DNA of 64,000 nucleotides from Schistosoma haematobium (Eukaryota; Platyhelminthes; Trematoda; Strigeidida; Schistosomatidae). The stretch covers positions 9,236,450-9,300,449 of the forward strand of contig NC_067200.1 in NCBI RefSeq assembly GCF_000699445.3. Reading direction: 5' to 3'. The notes under the pieces were generated by a model. That model had not been told where the DNA came from. It was given only the letters and a program-made list of their open reading frames with translations, and did no database searches. Made by a program: the position numbers and the translations under genes. How positions within the stretch are numbered: position 1 is the first letter of the stretch; each line of letters starts with the position of its first letter. Shown piece by piece: positions 15,001 through 30,000 of the stretch.

Positions 15001-18000
15001 AAATGGTAATTAAAGCACAAATTGTTGAATTATCAAAATCGGACATTGCAGAAAATTCACATTTTACTTCTGTAGCTAAATGACTATTAATGATTGAATA
15101 AAATTGGGTTACAAAGTAATAAAACAATGAAAATAATGTTATAATAGTAAAGTTTAAATTGTAGAAATAGAGAATTTAAAGACTGATTTGATAGTTAAGC
15201 TTATCTATTGTTATATTATGTAAACATTATGTACATAATGATTGATTTATGATGTCAACTATTGAAATTACTATAATATTCACAAAACCCCCTTCTGATA
15301 TGAATCAACATATGCTCATTAGTGACTGGCTTCATGAGATATTTCCTGGAGTTCTAGTGTGAAGCAGTGACCAGTGGAATTAAACAGGGTCTGTTGTGAG
15401 ATAGTAAAATACTGAAAACATTAGTGGATGTTTTGCTCAATTTCGTGGATTAGTTGAAGTTAGACATTAACACCGTTGGATGCGGGCTCAGTGGTCTAGT
15501 GACTAAGCGCTCGCGCACGAGACCGGTAGGTCATGAGTTCGAATCTCACAGGGTACGAGATCGTGGATGCGCACTGCTAAGAAGTTACGAAATTGGACGA
15601 AACGGCCGTCCAGTTCTTCCAGGCTTCCCATGATGGTCTAGCCTCAACTGACTCATGATCTCAACCATTGAAATTACTATATTATCCATAAAACCTTTCT
15701 GATATGTACATAATACACAATATGGTTAAAATTAATCCTCTATATTTTCAATGTGTTCATTTGATGTGTCAAAACCAACACTTGACGATTATTATTTTCC
15801 TTTTATTCAGGTTGGGAAGCAGATATCAAGAGGATGAATAACAACTGCAAAGGATTGTTCAAGACAAAGTTGGATGGAGAACGCTAGTGGGTAGCTTATG
15901 CTTCTACACGAGGGATAAGTAAGTATTTGTTTGTGTCTGTGACATTGTCACTATTCCTCTTCTTTTATCTTTTGGTGAGATGAAAAGAAATAATGAAATT
16001 CAGGTAGTAGCTCTATTATTTGAATGACAGAAATGCTGGAGAGATTCCTTGAGGATGAATAAAAATAGCAAGTAATAATCAATGTTAAGAAACATTTCTA
16101 TTTACGTTATTTTAAGTATTTTAAAGTTAAATGAGTATAAGAGAGTTGGATTTGTGGCAAAATTGGATGCTTTCTGTCAAGAATTCTTTGGCATAATTCA
16201 ACACGTTTTGATGAATAAAATGTTAAATACCAATCCGAGCAATATATCTTCTTTATGATGTTATGTACTGTGTTGACAATGTAGAGTAATTCAATTATTC
16301 ATAATACAACTAACAAATCATCATCATTTCCATAAATTTTTGCTGTAGATATTAATATGACACTTTTGTGGCCCATCGAATCAAAGAGGATCTTTAGTTC
16401 AGGGTTGTCAAGATTACTGAATTTCATTGAAATCGTGAACCGATCAATGATAGACCACAATTGAAACCCCGGAAGCACTGGATAGTCATTCCGTCTAGGT
16501 ATTGAACTGCTAAGCAGTGCACATCTAGAGAGGGACTCGAACCCAAGGCCTTCTGTCTTGCCAGCACGAGTACTTAAACTTTAGACCACTACGTCGGCAC
16601 CTGACGGTGTTAATATCTAACATCCATCGATCCACGATGTCGCGCGACAATCTTCTATTGTCTTCGGTGGGTAACTGCCTCACACCCGACACGGTTCAAC
16701 TTCACTGGTCACGGCTTCTTATCGGAACTCCAAGAATTCCCTCTCCAAGCCAGTTACTATTCACACGGCTTAGTGGTATAGGGGTTAAGAGGTCGCGCGC
16801 GAGATCGCGGATTCACAGTGCTAAGGAGTCCCATACTAGGACGAAATGGCTGTCCAGGGCCTCCAGATTTTCAATGGTGGTTTATCATTGGTCGATTAAT
16901 GATTTCAATGAAATTCAAAAATAATGGTTCATCCTAATTATACGTTTACATACTTTTGAAAATTACCGGCGCCATTTCATCGTTGATACATGAAAACAAT
17001 TAATTTTGCCTGTCACATGTTCTACTTTTGACTTAAAATTGGCTTAGTATTTGGAGTCTACTAAATGATTAATTGTTAATATCGGTAGCTTATACCATTA
17101 ATATTATTAAGAAAACACATACCTTGATGTTTTGTTAAACTCATACTTTATGTTATAATTTACACCACGAACTGAGTTTAGTTATATCACTATTGAAAAT
17201 CGGGGAGCACAGGAAAGCTTCTTCGTCATTGTATGAAACTTCACAGTGTTTTGGTGACTTAGTTTTTTTTTAAAGATTATACACTCTTCATGAGACCTGC
17301 ATATCTTGGGTCGTAATTATGTACTGCTGAGCAGTTCCATACTAAGGCGAAACAGCTGTCTAGTGATTCCTAGTTTTAACTGGTTGTCTAGATTTGATTG
17401 GTCTGTGATGCGAACATTGAAATTTAACAACCTCCATTAATCCGTTTTAGTGTTTGTACCTAAACTGTTTTGTTAAGCTAGTTTCATATAGGTTTATTTA
17501 CAGTTGAAGTTGCTAAGAAACAAAAACCACACCACTAAGTTGACGCGTCGTTTTTTTGTCATCTTAACGTCAGTCTGAGTAAAAGTGTAGCTAAAGTAAA
17601 TTCGACCAACTTAATTCTATTCAGCTTCTTTTTACTGCGGTTGCTTAAACCGCGTTAGCCTAAGTGGAATATATGAAATCAAGAAGTAAGTTTATGTTCA
17701 TGGATTATTCGTTTACGCTAGTCAGATCACTTGCCACTAAATTATAGTATCCATATTGTTACAAAACAAAAACAATAAACTAGACAGTTAATCTACTAGC
17801 AATATGAAAATTAAGTGGACCCTCATATTTATTCCGTATATTGATACTGACTGCTATTCAAACTGTTAAATATTTGACGAAGTTAGTTGCGATTGTGGTG
17901 TATGATGCTTATTTCAACAGACATAAGTATGGAGTGCTCTGGCGTGAAGGCGTTGATTGTAGCAGTTTTTATAGATGAAGAGAATCAGTGGGATGTGCGG

Positions 18001-21000
18001 CTACTGGGCGGACATCGAATTTAGATGGTACGGCATGTCGACGGAGCTACAAAGGTGAGCGCAACGGCAGACTCGAAACGTTGACGAGGAGAGTGACACA
18101 GACTGTGGTAGGGAAGAAAGTAGCATGGAGCTCAGAGCAGCCTCAGGAGTGACTGTTTAAAAGGGGCACAAGTGTAGAGTTCGCTACTTATGTTGACAAA
18201 TATACGTAGCGTGTAACACTAATAGTAAGTGGAATGCTTGTTAAAAGAAGATTGAGAAGATTAAACTGAAAAGAACCAAAATATGAAAAGAATTAGAATG
18301 AAAACAGAATTGGAAAAATCATGAAGCGTGTAAACGACAACTGATGGAAGATGTGTAAATGAAGTATCTAGTGTATGGTTTCCATTACTTACAAAGACTA
18401 ATTTTGTTGTAAACAATAAATTGGTATTCCCCAGCTGAGCATTCGTTCACGACAATAATGAAACCATGTCTATACTGGATAGCCATATTTTTGGGGAAAT
18501 TAGCCAGTGATTTTGGTTGAACGATAGTTTTAAATGTACATTAAATATTTCTACTGGTAAATTATGCATGTTTAGACGTAAATCACACATTTCAAACGAA
18601 ATTTTACTTCGAAAGGTTACATCATAGTAACCTATACCATCCTGCTATGTGTGATTTCTTACAGACTATAAAAACCACGTTTTACAGTTTAACTACTTAG
18701 CTTATTCGACTGATAACACAATGACTTACAGTTAATACACCATCTAATGTTCTTTAATAATTATTTTGAGTACTTTTTTAAAAATCTATACACGTAAATA
18801 GATCATTCAGTTTTAAACGAGTAAAAACTATCTTTGAAAATTGTTATGTGTTCACTAGCGACCACCTTCGAGAGGAAACTTCCGAAATTCTAGTGATAAG
18901 CCGTGACCAATAAAGTTTAACCATGTTGAGTGTGAGGCAGTGAGCCACCGAAGACAATGCAATATGCCCGCTCAACATTGTAAGTTGATTGAGGTTAGGC
19001 ATTAACACTGTTAGATGCCGGTCCAGTAGCATAGAGATCAGGTGATTGCAAGTGACATCAAACGTCCTAAGTTAGATTTTGATGAGCGGAATAATGGATC
19101 TGCACTGCCGAGTAGTCCCACATTAGGACTAAACGGTCGCCCTGTGCTTCTAGGTTTTCACTGATACTTTAACTTTGACCGGTTCGTGATTTCGATGTCA
19201 TAATTGATTGATGCACGAACTAGTCATGTGAATTGTGTGTTCCCAATATGAACTGTGTTGAAAGGTGGTAAAGTGTTTGTTGGCTTGGTGTCTAGCATAG
19301 TGCAAGTGATTGTACACGTAAATAAATCATTCATTACTGACTTAAGCCATTCAAAAACCCATTAATATCAGGAAAAATACTAGCGTTATTGTAAATAAGT
19401 TTGGGTTTAACCTTTAATATGCAAAAGATGTAATTAAATTAGTTATTATTCACTTACTTATTTTTAAGGTAATTTTCAAGACCATATGGATGTTTATCAC
19501 TTAGAAAATATGCAAGCACAGCAACCGGATTTGATCTAAAATAATAAACATATAAGGTTTTGATGGCATACACAGGAATGTAAATAGTTTAGTTAGTTGT
19601 CAGTTAATAAAAACTATTCTTAAAATTTAATCCCGAAGTGAACATCAACTGTGGAATGTAAATACATCTAGTTGATGAGTTTCAAATAGGATATAACAGT
19701 TCTCTGTATATTCTTTGATAATGACAGATGGTATTTAACAATGACAGTGTATTTTGTCCTATTTTGAAGTTATTAAGTAGTTGTAGTTGGATCCCAACTC
19801 CGCCTGTAGCTCTTCTAGAGTTACTGCCGGTCCCAAGCCCGGGTAAAGGAGGAGGGTTGGGCATGGGGTTAGCGTCCCCATCCTGTAGAAAACTAACTCG
19901 CTAAAAAAAACGCTTACAGTTGGATCCCAATATTCACATTAACACATGAACTCAAATTCAATAAAATACGAAGTTTTACAAAGTGAATATATTCGTTTTT
20001 CAAAATGTAAATAACTACATGTCTTTTTATGTTGTAAAATCATTGAAATCAGATATCACTTTAGTTTTCTTTTATTTCCAACTGACCATTCCATGTTTAA
20101 TCGAACTGATGATCTTCTATTAAGATTCTGTAGAGATTTTTGTTATATCCCAATAAGAATAATGAATAGTAGTTTTTTGGGATCCATTTATGGACCATTA
20201 CTATGAGTATATTTTTATTGTATGATTGTTATGTAAGTAAACTATTCATATTCATGTCTCTCTTATCATAAGCTTTATTTTAACCTATAAATTGTTATTG
20301 TACGATTTTTCATTCTTGAATTATTCCCTGTCTATTAGTCACTGCCTCCCTCATTCACAGCCACATCTGGCTAATTCTTGTACAAATGCTGTTTCATATT
20401 TTATTGATACGTTGTGGTCTGTTTGGTTAGTATATAAACTCCGTATGTTTGAAACACAATGATTCATATCTCAGAGGCTGAGACTTGTGTTCTGGACATT
20501 ACTGGCTGGACTAGGCAGGAAGCAGGGCCATTCAGGACTCTAGGCTGCTCTCACATGTTTTATGCGTCACTGGTCCGGTCGATAGTTTGCTGCTCTCTGA
20601 CTGGCGGTATCGTTGCGTTATACAATAAACAGGGTACACAGGTTCACAAGCTATAACAATTTTCTGTCTTCGAATTTAGTTAGATAACAAAGATGTTGAA
20701 AGAACCTAACTTGATTAGTAACAATGAAAGCCAATTAATTTACTATATATGATCTTTTCTATTATATTGAATTGAACATTATAATCTATGAATTTTCTCA
20801 TAAGCAGTTTCCTATTTTATATGTTATCTTTGCTTATATAGTTTGTGACTTAAGGCAATATTGCGGCAATCCGCACAAGTTGCACACATATCAACAAGAG
20901 ACTGATCCATTTTAGTCCTAAATAATAATGGCTAGATATAAGTAAACAACATCAAGTGAATTTAAAACTTCACCCTATTACACAAGTAAGTAGCTATCAA

Positions 21001-24000
21001 AATTCAATAACTAAGTGGATGACGTTTGAAGTGAATAGCATTGGGTTCAAGTCCCAGAGTGACACATCAATTTCAAGATGCATATACATCCAGCTGAGGA
21101 GTCATAAATAGGACAAAACGTGTGTCCTCGATTCTATCACTAGCTACTATCCATCTTTTTTTATAATACTTGTGATTTAAACCTATTTCGAGGCAATTCG
21201 TACAGGTTGTGCATATACTAATAAGAGACTGATCAATTATAATCCTAAACAACAATTGAAAGATCCAAGTAAACAATATTCAATGAATAAAACAGATAAG
21301 TTATAAACATACTGACACTTCTAAAATTCTAGTATAGGGGTTGTGGAGATTATTAAGTTTTTAATTGAGATCATGAATCAAATCGCGCGAGCAGGATCAT
21401 GAATGCTCACTGTTGAGGAGTCCCACAATAGAACGAAACGGCCATTCAGTGCTTCCAGGTTTCCAAAGGTGGTCTAACATCAATCGGTTCATGATCTCAA
21501 TCAGAAACTTCTAAAATATTCGATAGGGTTTTATGAAGATTGTAATAATTTCAATAGTTGTAATCATAAGTCAATTGAAGTTAGACCATCATGGGATAAA
21601 ATGACAATTCAGTATTTCCAGATTTTCCAATACTATTCTAGCTTCAATGAACTCATAATCTCAACTATTCAAACTTATAAAATAATGAATTCATTCTTTC
21701 ATTTATAAAAACATTGTTCCAAATTTTACAGTGAATATATGAATGTGCATATATGAATGTCAATTTGTAACTATATGAATAGTTATATGGATAGAATACA
21801 AAAATATGCAAATATACATATGTATATGGAACTTGGCATAGATCTATTCCAAAACACCAAATGGGAATACATGAAAAGAAAATCATTAAATTGAAGTGAA
21901 ACATTTCAAAGTGGTATGTTTCTTTTTTGTTTTTCTTGTCATGAAATGGTAGAATGAATAATTATTCGGTTTTTGTGTGTGTGTGTTTTGTTGTTGTTGT
22001 TGTTGTTATATTAAAATGAAAATCACATTGAACAAGGTACTTGAAGTATTTCATGAAGAATAAATAACTTGTTAATTTATTCATTTATTTTAATTAAATG
22101 AAATCTATATTGAATGAATTCATTATGGATCTAGAAGTTAAGTATTTGAGCTGAATATTATAAATTTCAGGTTAGAGCCCTAGATTGTGGGATCATGGAT
22201 AAGCACTATTGATAAGGACAAAGTGGTCTTTCATAGATCAGTAACTACTATAACATTACAGTCTTAAAAGATGTTAACCACTGCATTAGTCATTCAGAAT
22301 TAAGATCACAAAATACGTTACCGTCCTTGTCATAAACTAATGATATGTCAATCAGTACTAGAAGCCTTGATGTCACTGTTTATCCTTATTAGCCGTCTGT
22401 ATAGTAGCTTCTCACCTAACCTGGACCGTTTAGTTCAGAATACAAATATCAGTCTCCGCTATATAAATTGAATAGTTCAGATATACGTGGTTTATATGCA
22501 AGCAGACGAGATCGTATCATATCATAAAATGAAAGATAATAATTATACAAGATCAAGACAAAAGTGGCTGTGAATATAGGTGATTGTAACTAATAGATTG
22601 GGAAGAATTAAGAATGATAAACAATAGGTGGAATGAAAGCGTATGATAATAGGACTATATATATATAAACTTGGAAATCAAAATAACTGTCAACCAACAC
22701 CCAAGTCAGAATCTTCAATATAAATGTCAAGACAATTCTACTGTCTATTGGGGCGGAAACCTGGAGCACTACGAAAGCCATCATCAGGACGAAGAAGCTC
22801 TGGAAGTGGATAGGACACATATTGAGGAAAGCACACAACTGTGTCACAAGGCAAGTGCTCACACGGAATCATGGAGGCTAAAGGAAAAGAGGAAGATCCA
22901 AGAACACATGACGCCGAGAAATGGAGACAGACATGATGAAAAAAAGTGGACAAAAATTGGAGAGAACTGGAAAGGAAGGCCCAGGATAGATTGGGTTTGA
23001 GAATGCTGGTCAGCAGCCTATGCTCCATTGGGAGTAAGGGGCGTAAGTGAGTATATATATTGTAGTTATTTATTAATTCCCCAATAAGAATATATGTCAT
23101 AATAGTCCATAAATAATTCCTAGCATTTACCATTCACATTTATACTTTGATCGGATCCAACAGTAATATTGGTACCATGAATAATTTTCATATACACAAT
23201 TGAAAATCATACGTACACAAAATATTTTACTTATTCTGTGCCATAAATAAACATAAGTATCATTGGCTATTAATACCTTCAGTCATACTATTCTTTGATA
23301 GTAGTTAAAGAATTAAGATCTTAAACCCTGAGTAATTAATGCACTTAGTAAGTGATGGAAGATATCTGTTCAAGGAATCTCAGAGTATCATTTGTCAAAA
23401 CATCTAAAGATCCAGAAATTACCGTTGAATATAGAAGCTTCTCAGAAACATTCAGAAATGCAGAATCATTTGTTAAGATTTTGACTGAATATTAACATAT
23501 TCTGCTACCATATTTAGTGTGGTGACAGAAATTTCCCAAATCCTATGATCATGTATAATTCTACGAATACTCTGAGTTTTTTCTGTTTATAAAATTACTT
23601 TGAAGTAAATCTTGTATTCACAATTCACGCCTTCGCTCTATTATTCCAGTTGACGTGTAGGTGTACCCGCAGTTACATGAAACGTCTAGAAAGATAGTTT
23701 AGGCGCATTAGTAACAATATTTATCAGTAAGAGGATAACATTATTTAGAATTAAGAAGTTAAAAAAATGAGATTTTAAGCTAACAACTCCGAAAATTCTA
23801 AAAATGACGATAATCTGTGTCATCTTGATAAGTTTACCCTGTCGCCAGTTATTATACCTAGAGCTTAGTTTCTAATTATACTGCGTAAAACTAGATCACT
23901 CGAACGCTAGGACCCACCAAGTCATGAGTGAGAAGACAGACGACAAGTGAAAGTAATGCTATTCCAAAACAGTTTCATTTATGGTACGGGACTTTCAGGT

Positions 24001-27000
24001 ATTTATAGTTTTTAGTTAAAACGAAATCATTATTAAAGTCCTCCAATCCGCATACAGGAGGTTATTAGCTTTTGTCCAATAGGGAAGCTACATGTAGGGA
24101 TTCTGGGTTATTCTTCTAAAAGATGATTAGATGTAATATCTTTGGCACTTTCTGAGCTTCCTGGAGCTTTCTCAAGTTCACCTGTGAACCGTCCTCACAC
24201 ATCTTAGTTAATATTTCATCGTAAATTGCAGTATTGTAGTAAATGTAAGAGTGAATTATGCTCCTTCAGATCAAACATGTACGATAGTACACTTGAACTA
24301 TAACTACATATTCATAAACATAAAAATAAAAGGTGTTTAGATCTAATGAATTCAGTTTTTCCGTTGTATATGAATTGGCATTTACTAACAAGGTGTATTT
24401 GTCATCTTCAAAAGGAACTGATGTTCTTCTAGAAATCTAAACATTTAAACAAATTAACCAGAGCATACATATATATGCAATTCACACTTACTCATACAAT
24501 GTACAAACACTTGGTACAGCCCAAACCATACGTAATTGTTCCTTATTTCGAGTACTATCAACTGAATGGTAAATATTTGTCAAATGAAGGAGGAAAGATA
24601 AAATGGTAGTTTTATTACAATTAATATCATTATTATTTTTTCGTTAAAGTGTAACGAATTTTATCTGATGAATCACAAAATGTAACCATTATATAATGAA
24701 TATTTATTCATTAGAAACTATGATTATGAATGAATTCATACCATACTGATAATGATAAGAACAGTCTATTCATTATATAAGATAGGGTTTATCTAGACTC
24801 AGTGGATCAGTTGATAATGCGTCAACGTTAAAAGCGATAGATATTGGGCTTGAATCCCATAGTAAACATCAACACTGAAGTAGAGTTGCGTTCAAAATTA
24901 CAAGTTTCAAACTGGATGAAAATTGCTACTATTTAATTTTAGTAATCCTATGAAGTTCGCCTTTGTAGTTTTAAACTGGTAAGTGTGGATTTCACCATCA
25001 CACCATTGAGTCCCGATTCAATAGTCTAGAGATTAAAATGTTCGAGGGTTCTGGATCCGACCCTGGGTGTGCGGTTGTCGATTTGCACTAGTGATGAGTT
25101 TCAAGCTAAGACGGAGCACCTCCCAGTGCTTCCGTGTTTCTAACGGTTCTGTAAATTAAATAGATTCGTGATTTCAGTAGAATTGAACAATCTTTACAAC
25201 TCATCCTGGCAATCGTACCTATAGTTTCACGACTAAAAGTAATACAAATATCTGTCAACAGAGGTTTAATGAATACTTATTTGCATACTTCATACATATT
25301 TTTTCTGTAAAACATATTCCGTCCTCTTATAAAGTTTTACAGATTATGTAATAACCAAATGTAGCTAGTTTTTAACCCTTTGTGCTAATTAAGTTCTAAA
25401 AGTTCAACTTGTTCCATAATGGTCTTCAGAAAACATTTGCAGCCTATTACAAATCTGATTACCAAGAAACTGAAGAAGTATCATCAATGTGATTCATAAA
25501 TTCTTCTCATCTTTTATTTAGAGAAACAAGGCGTGATCACTACACAATTTATACACCAAATATATTTGGACATAGAAAGAAATATCATGAGGGTAAGAAT
25601 GGTTCTAAAAAATAATTAATGGCTCATAATCGCTTTTCTACACAAGATATTAAAAATCCGTTGGCCGAATATCATCAGCAGCACCATTCTCTGGGAGAGA
25701 GCAAATCAACTTCCAGCTGAAGAGAAAATTAGGAAAAGATTTTGGAAGTGGATGAGACATACATTACGGAGATCTCCAAACTGCATCACGAAGCAAGCCT
25801 TAATTTGGAATTCTGAAGGCAAACGGAAAAACGAAAGTCAAAGAACACACTACGTAGGTAACTGGGAGTAGATATGGAAAGTGTGTATAGCGACTGGAAA
25901 GAACTGGAAAGGATTGTCCAGGACAGTGTTGGAAGAAGAGTGCTGGTGGGGAGCCTATGGTCCTTCACGAAGGATAACAGGCGTAAGTAAGTATAATAGA
26001 TATATTATGTATATGTTGTGTATTAGCAAGTTATGTACTTATATAACTAGGATTTTGTGATGATTATGCTGAGAATCCTTTACTGTATTCAAATATATGG
26101 TGCTGAATAAATGTAGAATTATAATTGCAAAATGTAGCTGAGCTCATACACTTTCCTGTATATTTCGATAGACAATCAAATGTAGCACAGTTTTTTCACA
26201 ATTCCATTTAATTGACATCTATTAAATACTGCAAACATCATAATGATAACTAATTTAACGTATATATATATCATCAGAAGGGATTTTTGTGCGGATTTTA
26301 ATAATTTAATAGTTGGATTCATGAGTCAATTAAAGCTAGACTACCATGGAAATATGGAAGCACTGGACGGCCCTTTCGTCCTAGTACTACTCAGCAGCGC
26401 ACATCCACGATCCCGCCCCATGAGGTCCGGACCCAGGACCTGTCGATTTTGTGCGCGAACGCTTAGCCTCAAGATCAGTGAGTCGCCATCCAACGGTGTT
26501 AATGTCTAACTTCAGCCAATCCGTTAAATTGCGACACCATCTACCATTGCCATCAGTGAGTTACTATCTCCCAGCACATCTGGTTGAACTGCACTAGTCA
26601 CGGCTTCTCAATAGAACTCTAGGAAATACCTCTTGAAGCCGGTCACTAGTTAGCAGATGATGATTATTATCAGAAGGGGGTTTTGTGGAGATTTTAGTAA
26701 TTTAATAATTGAATTTATGATGTATACATATAATTATTACACTGACTTACCATGGTATAATTTTAAGAATTCTGGTGAATCAAAACTGTTTCTATATCTT
26801 GTCAAATCTATTTTCACTGATCGACTATGAATGATAAAAATTACCATTTACATTTATTATCATTCAAAGGTAATAGAAAAACAAAATATTTAAAAAGATA
26901 ATACTGTTCTTTAAGCAGTTAAGTAATGACTGGAAAAATTCATTATTTAAAGCATATTACTAAGATGTTTCACAAATATATTGGGGGCGTGGTTGAATAT

Positions 27001-30000
27001 CTGATCCAGCTGTTCCTCTCATCTAGATATATTTCGACAAGTAATCTATCTTTGATTTGTTTCAACAGATCATTATGTCAATTAATTGCACAACCTATTC
27101 AGGTACGTTTGTGAAAAGTTCACGATCTTTTGCTGTACAAGTTAGGAACGAGAACAATCAGAGACATTGTGGTTGCTAGCCGTATATATTGAAAGGAATG
27201 TACATTATTCAAATGTCGATTCGTAAACTGCTAACATCTAATTGGCGATCACTCAATATTTATCATCAGGATCGATCAAGAAATAAGAAACGTAAATTTG
27301 TTGAAATACTTTTTGTTGAGAATTCTATACTGTACAAAAAATATAATATTGAATAAAGCTACTACTACTAATAATAATAATAATAATAATAATAATAGTA
27401 ATAATAATAATAATAATAGTAATAATAATAATCTAAGTAACTATAGCCGCGTCACACAGAATTAGCCGGTTTTATATGAATACTTATCTAACTGTTGATC
27501 ACATTCATACACTTGCTTGAAAATTAATCATTATAAAATTTAAATGATAGAACACTGTTTATTAATCCCACTGGTTTATTTCATTACATCATCTTTACTT
27601 GTTATTATTAAAGTCTTGGCTTTCTGTGTGCTAAATTAAACGCTAAGATAATCCTAGTCCATTCGCAGATTCATGTACCCATCTTTTGTTTAAACTTTAC
27701 ATGTAGTATTGATCACCTATTCAAATTTAAAGTATCTAAGGTTTCGCACCTAGAACTCATTAGATTATAGTTGTACGAAACAGCAGTTGATGAATGTGAT
27801 CATGTCGATCACCACTTATTGGCAAAACTGTTAACAATAAACATTAAATTACTGGTAAACAAGTGAACTTTATCGTTAGTAATAGTAGGGATAGAATTCT
27901 GATAAATCCTAGTGCAGCATGTACAAGTCGTTTTAGTATGGCCATTTTGTCAAAAGCCTATTAGAATAGACTGGCTAAGAAAACCGTCTTAAATAATAAC
28001 TAAGGAATAAGTCAAGCCATTACTAATCATTATATAAATATTATAATATCTCCTGAATGAATTGATGGATAACTAGATTCAGTATTTCAGTGTATACTAT
28101 TCTTCTGTCTGAATTGACAGGTAGTAGATTCAAGTTTCAATGTGAAAATCCCTAACGGGTTACGTGTAAACTTAGCTAGCTCATTGTATATAGGATGGAG
28201 CATGCATCCTGAACTCCGCTGCTTTTCATGATCTATCTATTTTAAAGTAAAATAACTTGTTTATGACACTTTCTAGTGGTAAGTGATCCACTTTGTGTAA
28301 ACACGTTACTTAAATTTTATTAACAATGCTAAACTTTCACAGGAAATTATAACTGCAAGAGACTTTTTCCATCAATTTAACATTCTTCATGACTTTTGTC
28401 GCTTTTATGATTGATTTCTATGGCTTTTAGTTCACTGAATACCTGTTTGATTATCTATCATGTTTTCGTTATTATATGTACCTAGGTGTACTGGTTGTTT
28501 TAATTCGAAGACCAAGTATTTTTACAATTTATCTTCAGCCTGTGTTAGGGGTCAAATGTTGGAATGTTGTTTAAGCAATCGAACCAGTAGCAGTAGAGTA
28601 GCTCAATCGCTGCTAATTCCTCAAGTACTGCAAACCCGTAGATAACCCCAAATATCGAGATATAGAACATTGTTGATCAATCGCTAACAGATTCAGCTTG
28701 ATTCTGATGTGTGGATGAGAATGATAATAATTGGCTATTTAATTAGCCAGACTTATAGATAATCTGACAGGCGTTAGATGAGTTATATATTCTTCTATCC
28801 TTATTATGATTGATTGTTGTCCTATTGTGTCGAACTGTTGTCGGCTGTTGGTGTGGAAATATATTTACGTTCTAGTCAAGTTAATCACGTGTTCTTGATC
28901 TGAGAGAAGATCACCAAAATCAATTCCACAACATTCAATAGAATATTGGATGATATACAGTTATTTCACCGGTTCGCTGTTTTAATGGATAGTGAATATT
29001 ATGAGTTAAAACCGAACGCTTATTATAAAACTATTATCTGGTATTAATTACCAGGAAATTTCAGAGCGTTTATATTAGTTTGTTTCAATGATTCTAGGTT
29101 GTAACAACTATCGGAATATCACCATAGAGTTATCTGGTATAATTTTGTTTAATTCCTTTAAGAATAAATAAAAACTAAAAAATTGATTACTCAAATATAG
29201 TTAAAAATTTACAAACTTTGCAGGTATATTCGAAAAGTTCTCTCGAACAATTCTCTCCATTTTGTTCAAAGAATCTGTAAGTATAAAGGATTTATATGTA
29301 AATACAATCAGACAATCCCATGTCAATTCATAAAATCTTTACGCTTATGTAAACTACTGTCTTCTATTAAAAATCTTCGGCGCATCACAATCAGAACTAC
29401 TTACATAGATGTTTTCATAAAAGAAAATATAAGTTGCGTTTATTTTAATAATTTTCAGTAACTAATTGCATAGTTTGTACAATCTGTAACGGTGAGATTG
29501 TAATTTATGGGCGAACCAATCAGCTTTAGGTTAGCACCTATTGAATTTTTGCGCAAAATTTGTGCATCCATATAGCTAACTAGCGTATTGGCATTATAAT
29601 TGATGTCAGTTCATGATGAAAACCCTAACCATAATTCTTAACCTCAACGTCCAACTTTAAATCCTATTCATAATTCCTCATATTAATTTATAATTCTTAT
29701 TTAAACCTAGTAAGTAGGTGAACATTCTCAAGATTACTTAAGCATCGCTTAAAGGCCATTCACAAATTTTAGTTTCACCTCCGTAATTTGTACCAACTTA
29801 GTTTTTACCATTCATATGTTGTTCGTAATTAATCGATCGAACAAGTGTATCTCTAGTCGAAGTTATAAAATTATTATTAAGTGGTTAAAGGTAGTCATTA
29901 AAAAATTTTAGACTTACGATTCGTGATATTTGGCACTCCTCTCAGATTGTGAAACTGAATGGAATAGATTCGAATCCCACAGGATACATCATATTCATCG

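Larger units (their letters stand above)
26825..29216. other. Intron, mostly unrecognised
   Basis: It holds only the AAT tract at 27.36 kb and an Sm-alpha relic at 28.06 kb. Otherwise AT-rich DNA without recognisable features. Confidence 0.5.
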
